DNA of 6,266 nt from positions 1-6,266 of the forward strand of contig JAFDFV010000116.1 in NCBI GenBank assembly GCA_019309665.1, given 5' to 3'. The position numbers were made by a program, and so were the translations under genes. This document shows, piece by piece, positions 5,430-6,266 of this stretch; position 1 is the stretch's first letter; every line of letters starts with the position of its first letter. The notes under the pieces were generated by a model, which saw only the letters and a program-made list of their open reading frames with translations, made no database searches and was not told the DNA's origin. Source of the DNA: Deltaproteobacteria bacterium. GTDB lineage: Bacteria; Desulfobacterota; Desulfobacteria; Desulfobacterales; ETH-SRB1.

Positions 5430-5454
5430 TACGGACATCTCCCCGTAGTTTTTT
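5430..5454 (+). terminator. Probable rho-independent terminator
   Basis: The stem TACGG (5430-5434) / CCGTA (5443-5447) has an 8-nt loop and is followed by GTTTTTT to 5454. The stem is short but placement 60 bp after the methyltransferase stop and the T6 tract support a terminator for the ligase-methyltransferase unit. Confidence 0.55.
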
Positions 5455-5543
5455 AGGAACGAAAAATCGAAAATTATATCACAACACTGAAACCAACTTC
5501 AAAGAGAGTGATACATAGCGGTAATATGTAATTTTCTTTATTA

Positions 5544-5725
5544 AGGAACGTGGACGAAATAACTTCCACAAGTAGGCGCATAGATTTGGGTCAAATTCGT
5601 TCGATCTCAGATCACAGAAGTTGATGGAATAGCAGGCTATTTTGATATTTTTGTGATTTGAGATCGGGCAAAGGTGGCCTGAAGCTGTGATGCATAGTTG
5701 GGGAAGTTATTTCGTCCACGTTCCT
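5544..5725. mobile_element. MITE-like 182-bp element with perfect 24-bp terminal inverted repeats
   Basis: The arms 5544-5567 (beginning AGGAACGTGGACGAAATAAC) and 5702-5725 are perfect reverse complements. Inside, 5602-5633 (CGATCTCAGATCACAG...) and 5636-5666 form a second, imperfect inverted repeat that closes on AATAGC-AG-GCTATT. All repeats share one centre, near 5634.5, so a single strand could fold into one long hairpin with an open middle. The trinucleotide TAA abuts GGAACG on the left (5542-5544) and CGTTCC on the right (5725-5727), compatible with a 3-bp target duplication, though A5544 and T5725 also belong to the inverted repeat. No transposase is encoded, so it is non-autonomous; I cannot name the parent family. 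Confidence 0.82.
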
Positions 5726-5995
5726 AAGGCACTTTAAAAAATAATAATCCCAAACTGCAGATCCTGTCACTACCTCGCCGGTGTATTTCGACATAGCTAA
5801 CCAAGCCAAAAACTTCCATGACATCCAGACGATTGTGACAGTATCGCTTCATCCACAAGCAGAGGAGGGCCGGGGGATGGGGACAGATTAAAAGGTGGAC
5901 GGGTTTCTCAATGAATTGGGTGTCAAAAGCTTGAATTGTGAATTAATAGTAGTAGGCTTTGGGGGGGGGTATGGTAAAATCAAATGTATTTTTCC

Positions 5996-6025
5996 TTGAC
6001 AGCTCCTTATAATATGTATTATGAA
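5996..6025 (+). promoter_or_regulatory. Antitoxin promoter with overlapping palindrome (candidate operator)
   Basis: TTGACA (5996-6001) is a consensus -35 box. The -10 is TATGAA (6020-6025, 18-bp spacing) or TATTAT (6017-6022, 15-bp). ATAATA-TG-TATTAT (6009-6022) is a perfect inverted repeat lying over the -10 region, where an RHH antitoxin would bind to repress its own operon. TATTATG recurs at 6054-6060 on the start codon. AT-richness makes chance symmetry possible. Confidence 0.65.
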
Positions 6026-6057
6026 TGTTTGTAATAATGTCCTTACGGAGGTGTATT

Positions 6058-6266
6058 ATGGATATGGTTCGGTTAAACATCACCCTTCCGGCAGATCTGT
6101 CTCACCAGTTAAACGAATTAGTGGGCCCCAGAAAAAAGAGTGGTTTCATTACTGAAACCTTGAGACAACGGATTGAAAAAATTCAAAATGAGCAAATGCA
6201 GAGGCTCATGGAAAAAGGCTATAAGGCCAGGAAAGCAGAGAGCCTTGCCATAACAAAGGAATTTGA
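6058..6266 (+). CDS. Ribbon-helix-helix antitoxin of a type II toxin-antitoxin pair (3' end outside window)
   Basis: The open frame has no stop before the window ends, so 69 codons are visible. ATG 6058 follows GGAGG (6047-6051) by 6 nt, a strong ribosome binding site. Residues 4-11 (VRLNITLP) form the DNA-binding beta strand of the MetJ/Arc/CopG fold. DLSHQLNELVGPRKKSGFIT then TLRQRIEKIQ give the two helices, and the C-terminal part (EQMQRLMEKGYKARKAESLA then ITKEF) resembles the toxin-binding tail of antitoxins paired with MazF/PemK-type endoribonuclease toxins. A toxin gene should follow beyond 6266 and cannot be seen. The promoter is its own, so it is transcribed separately from the methyltransferase. 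The RHH fold is sure; the toxin partner type is inferred. Confidence 0.82.
   Translation, partial: MDMVRLNITLPADLSHQLNELVGPRKKSGFITETLRQRIEKIQNEQMQRLMEKGYKARKAESLAITKEF

Larger units (their letters stand above)
5371..6057. other. Intergenic region, 687 bp, no credible gene
   Basis: No frame on either strand here looks like a real protein; the longest, on the minus strand at 5612-5824, runs through an inverted-repeat element. The region holds an AT-rich inverted repeat, a terminator, the MITE-like element at 5544-5725, a G9 tract at 5961-5969 and the antitoxin promoter. I see nothing definite at 5455-5543 or 5726-5960 beyond a GGGGACAGATT phrase at 5878-5888. Confidence 0.7.

Noticed and set aside
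5612..5824. Minus-strand 70-codon frame
   Set aside because: It begins in unassigned DNA and runs through half of the inverted-repeat element; no recognisable domain.
5871..5890. GGGGACAGATT phrase as a REP or transposase end
   Set aside because: A similar phrase is common in bacterial repeats, but there is only one copy here and no palindrome around it.

Overview
The window looks like accessory DNA from a Gram-negative bacterium of moderate GC. The protein styles (Pcm, an exported lytic transglycosylase, a TOTE-type primase-helicase remnant, a Y1/RAYT transposase remnant, a PrmA-like methyltransferase) suggest a delta-proteobacterial/Desulfobacterota-like genome. That placement is an inference from recalled protein families, not from a search.

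Layout. 1-248 is the 3' end of pcm (protein-L-isoaspartate O-methyltransferase). A secreted SLT-family lytic transglycosylase (155-913, minus) converges on it with a 94-bp tail-to-tail overlap. From about 890 to 3400 the DNA is a junkyard of broken genes: a SNF2-type helicase scrap (minus), a scrap I cannot name, a TOTE-type primase-helicase reduced to its two ends, an apparently intact small J-domain protein (2050-2526), an HsdM type I methylase whose catalytic core is deleted, and a RAYT transposase scrap fused in frame to the HsdM end. A 35-bp segment occurs twice (1551-1585 and 3337-3371), each time exactly at a junction between scraps.

Downstream are two intact, co-oriented genes: an Rnl2-family RNA ligase (3417-4424) with all its nucleotidyltransferase motifs, and a PrmA-like SAM methyltransferase (4525-5370) with an unusual helical N-terminus. 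A stretch of 687 bp without a gene follows. It holds a likely terminator, a 182-bp MITE-like element with perfect 24-bp terminal inverted repeats and a symmetric central hairpin, a G9 tract, and a promoter with an overlapping palindrome. That promoter drives a ribbon-helix-helix antitoxin gene that runs off the window end (6058-6266).

How the parts fit. The broken genes are mostly restriction or conflict-system components, so this site seems to have received and lost several defence systems. Small deletions have removed catalytic cores while leaving gene ends. The best candidate for a living, less familiar function is the RNA ligase with its neighbouring methyltransferase, possibly an RNA repair or modification pair. 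That pairing is inferred from adjacency only.
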